Origin: Sphaerisporangium sp. TRM90804
Lineage (GTDB): Bacteria > Actinomycetota > Actinomycetes > Streptosporangiales > Streptosporangiaceae
Assembly (NCBI RefSeq): GCF_029846175.1
Contig: NZ_JARWAC010000011.1
Coordinates: 370,551-434,550, forward strand
DNA length: 64,000 nucleotides
Reading direction: 5' to 3'
The position numbers and the translations under genes are program-made. Each line of letters starts with the position of its first letter. The stretch's first letter is position 1. The notes beneath the pieces are model-generated. The model was given only the letters and a program-made list of their open reading frames with translations. It was not told the DNA's origin and did not search any database. Below are positions 62,601 through 64,000 of this stretch, piece by piece.

Positions 62601-64000
62601 CCGGGCGCTGTTCGAGTGCCCGACCGTCGCCGGCCTCACCGGCCGGCTGGGTGGCGCGGACGACCTGCGCCCCGCCCTCACCCCCAGGGAACGGCCCGCG
62701 CTGGTCCCGCTCTCCTTCGCCCAGCGGCGGCTGTGGTTCCTCGACCGGCTGGAGGGCCCGAGCGCGACCTACAACGTGCCCTGGGCGCTGCGTTTCCGCG
62801 GCGAGGTCGACGTCGACGCGCTGCGGGCGGCGCTGGGCGACGTGGTGGCCCGGCACGAAGCCCTGCGCACGGTGTTCCCCGAGCACGACGGCGAGCCGCA
62901 CCAGGTGATCCTCGCTCCTGAGGAGGCGCAGCCCTCGCTGCGGGTCGTCCGGCTCGACGAGCCGTCAGGCCTGGACCGCGCGCTCGGCGACGCCGCCCGC
63001 CGCGGCTTCGACCTCGGCGGTGAGCTGCTGGTGCGGGCGCATCTGTTCGTGGTGGGCCCGCGTGACCACGTGCTCATGCTGCTGATGCATCACATCGTGT
63101 GTGACGGGTGGTCGGCGGCGCCGTTGTCGCGTGACCTGATGGCCTGTTACGAGGCCCGGCGGTCGGGCGGAACGGCGCGGTTGCCGGAGTTGCCGGTGCA
63201 GTATGTGGACTACACGTTGTGGCAGCGTGAGTTGCTGGGTGATGCGGCGGATCCGGGCAGTGTGGTGGCCCGGCAGACGGCGTACTGGCGTGATCAGTTG
63301 GCCGGGCTGCCCGAGCAGATCCAGCTCCCGGGCGACCGCCCCCGCCCGCCGGTCGCCTCCTACGACGGCGACATCTACGCGTTCTCCTGGGACGCCGGCC
63401 TGCACCGCGACCTCGGCGCCCTCGCCCGCGAGTCCGGCGCCAGCCTGTTCATGGTGCTGCAGGCCGGCCTCGCGGCCCTGCTCTCCCGGCTCGGCGCCGG
63501 CGACGACGTGCCGCTCGGCACGCCGATGGCCGGGCGCACCGATCGGGCGCTGGACGAGCTGGTCGGGTTCTTCGTCAACACCCTGGTGGTGCGGGTCGAC
63601 ACCTCCGGCGACCCCACGTTCCGTGAGCTGCTGGCACGCGTGCGCGAGACCGCGCTGGAGGCGTACGCCAACCAGGACGTGCCGTTCGAGCACCTGGTCG
63701 AGGTGCTCAACCCCGCGCGCTCGGTCGCGCACCACCCCCTGTTCCAGGTCGTCCTCGCCCTGCAGAACGTCCCCGACGGCGTCGACGGCGCCGACGTCGA
63801 GATCGCCCACCACGAGGCGCTCACCGGAAAGTCCCGCTTCGACCTGGTCATCCGCGTCCACGAGGAGACCCGCCTCACCCCGTCCGGCCCCGTCACCGCC
63901 CTGGCCGGCGTCGTCGAGTACAGCACCGATCTGTTCGATGCGGAGACGGTGGGGGGTTTGGTGGGGCGGTTGGAGCGGTTGTTGGTGGGGGTGGTGGCTG
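59650..64000 (+). CDS. Nonribosomal peptide synthetase, A-MT-PCP-C... (partial)
   Basis: An open frame from GTG 59650 past the window edge (1450 codons). The first module begins with an adenylation domain (about 1-465; [11 protein letters not shown] near 152) and has no condensation domain before it. An embedded methyltransferase follows (SAM motif [15 protein letters not shown] near 537), then A10 PNGKLDR (Lys911) and a carrier domain with DLGGHSLL (Ser964). Next is an LCL-like condensation domain ([23 protein letters not shown], His about 1146-1147). The specificity residues read by eye are D-F-W-N-V-G-M-V-H-K, one step from the threonine code. The predicted starter is N-methyl-threonine or a close analogue. 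Leucine codon use changes sharply in patches. Confidence 0.93.
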   Translation, partial: MTHLPITFESQAALRPGGAAVSFEGTTLTYAELNQRANRLAHYLIGRGVGPEDLVALLFPRSLDLVVGILAVLKAGAAYLPLDPDYPAERIAFMLDDAKPALLLGAAGHPGHPAVPHVVPDDAETAAEVAARPATDPTDETRRRPLTADSPAYVIYTSGSTGRPKGVVVPHRNVMRLFTATGHWFGFGPDDVWTLFHSAAFDFSVWELWGALLHGGRVVVVPYEVSRSPDLFLGLLAREGVTVLNQTPSAFYQLIQADQNNPDLGRRLRLRTVVFGGEALDPPRLADWYRRHPHDAPRLVNMYGITETTVHVTYAPLDDPDVTSSQASVIGTGIPDLATAVLDERLAPVPPGTVGELYVGGAGLARGYLGRPGLTAQRFVADPAGPPGARMYRTGDLVRGDTAGVLEYQGRADEQVKIRGVRIEPGEIASVLTEHPGVDQAAVVVHQDGPDDRRLVAYVVPGSGDVPVPEEAVEEHVAHWQQVFDAEYAESASATFGEDFVGWAGSYGDGAPIPLDQMREWRHTTLRRIRALRPRRVLEIGVGTGLLMAHLAPECETYWGTDLSSQVITALRAQVEKDGRLADRVVLRSQAAHEVDGLPEGLFDVVVINSVTQCFPSGRYLVDVLRGALRLAAPGGAVFVGDVRNLRSLRLFRSGVQLDQARPGDDLAAVRHAIERSLLLEKDLLVDPEFFAAFCRREPGVAGTAIEVRRGVHHNELTRYRYDAVLYKTPAPVTDLASVPSLRFGRDVAGLDALADLLGTAEPRPVRIEAVPNGRLAHELAAVRALDRGDDLPTVLAHFAALDGVEPEHLYDLGERHGYRVQVTWSAGTGDLDAVFLPREDSPDGARPVGVYRPTGADGDPVAFTNNPVASRDSVAVGAAVRAFARDRLPDYMVPAAVVVVDRLPLTPNGKLDRAALPVPRWEGGGGRGPRTPREEVLCRLFAEVLGVERVGVDDSFFDLGGHSLLATRLISAIRETLHEEVPIRALFECPTVAGLTGRLGGADDLRPALTPRERPALVPLSFAQRRLWFLDRLEGPSATYNVPWALRFRGEVDVDALRAALGDVVARHEALRTVFPEHDGEPHQVILAPEEAQPSLRVVRLDEPSGLDRALGDAARRGFDLGGELLVRAHLFVVGPRDHVLMLLMHHIVCDGWSAAPLSRDLMACYEARRSGGTARLPELPVQYVDYTLWQRELLGDAADPGSVVARQTAYWRDQLAGLPEQIQLPGDRPRPPVASYDGDIYAFSWDAGLHRDLGALARESGASLFMVLQAGLAALLSRLGAGDDVPLGTPMAGRTDRALDELVGFFVNTLVVRVDTSGDPTFRELLARVRETALEAYANQDVPFEHLVEVLNPARSVAHHPLFQVVLALQNVPDGVDGADVEIAHHEALTGKSRFDLVIRVHEETRLTPSGPVTALAGVVEYSTDLFDAETVGGLVGRLERLLVGVVA

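Noticed and set aside
59677..62901. A long minus-strand open frame opposite the NRPS gene
   Set aside because: The plus-strand NRPS has all core motifs; the minus-strand protein is low-complexity and shows no domain.

Overview
This 64 kb window is very GC-rich, with codon third positions dominated by G/C. It carries a classic actinobacterial gene order, tRNA-Trp-secE-nusG-rplK-rplA-(lipoprotein)-rplJ-rplL-(two Mce-associated proteins)-rpoB-rpoC. Other features point the same way: an XRE/DUF397/RsbW-like trio, an IdeR/DtxR-type iron regulator, a class F sortase, a SigE-family sigma factor, and many GTG and TTG starts. A member of the Streptosporangiales (Nonomuraea-like) or a related filamentous actinomycete is the best guess. 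That assignment is an inference from content, not a database match.

Layout. 0-9 kb holds mostly housekeeping and metabolic genes: the end of an ECF-type ABC ATPase, an STAS protein, an SDR + crotonase pair, a rhomboid protease, a BlaI-type regulator, serC, a citrate synthase, pdxH, an MFS exporter and a DtxR/IdeR regulator. 9-21 kb is accessory and regulatory: a PAS-GAF-PP2C-HATPase phosphatase, a repeat-filled 1.1 kb gap, a secreted ricin-B-like lectin, a diacylglycerol-kinase-like lipid kinase, an alpha/beta hydrolase, a beta-propeller-like membrane protein, an acyl-CoA dehydrogenase, the RsbW-like/XRE/DUF397 trio and a secreted HAF-repeat protein. 21-28 kb has a probable sortase-anchored surface protein with its class F sortase, a thiolase behind a palindromic operator, a two-component system with a secreted partner, and a methyltransferase. 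29-38 kb is rich in membrane-linked sigma-factor systems. These are two ECF/SigE genes each followed by a single-pass membrane protein, and one unusual single-polypeptide protein that joins an ECF-like sigma factor, an H-x3-C-x2-C zinc motif, a transmembrane helix, a proline-rich linker and an extracellular domain. An adenosine deaminase and an aspartate aminotransferase follow.

39.6-54.2 kb is the transcription/translation core. Terminators, an L10-type leader and a well-formed promoter 5' of rpoB can be seen. From 54.3 kb to the right edge lies a nonribosomal peptide (NRPS) gene cluster placed directly behind rpoC. A leftward operon (O-methyltransferase, Fe(II)/2-oxoglutarate dioxygenase, thioesterase-like hydrolase with a cysteine nucleophile, SDR lacking the usual serine, SIS-domain protein) diverges from a rightward NRPS. 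The NRPS first module is A-MT-PCP with a threonine-like specificity code, followed by a condensation domain that runs off the window. The 667-base gap between them has palindromic half-sites and a sigma-70-like promoter.

The observations most worth following are the sigma/zinc-finger/membrane fusion at 31.9 kb, the cysteine-nucleophile thioesterase with a predicted N-methyl-threonine loading module, codon-usage patches in the NRPS gene that suggest exchange between modules, two families of dispersed repeats that fill three intergenic gaps together, and an ECF sigma gene with no ATG/GTG/TTG start before its conserved region 2.
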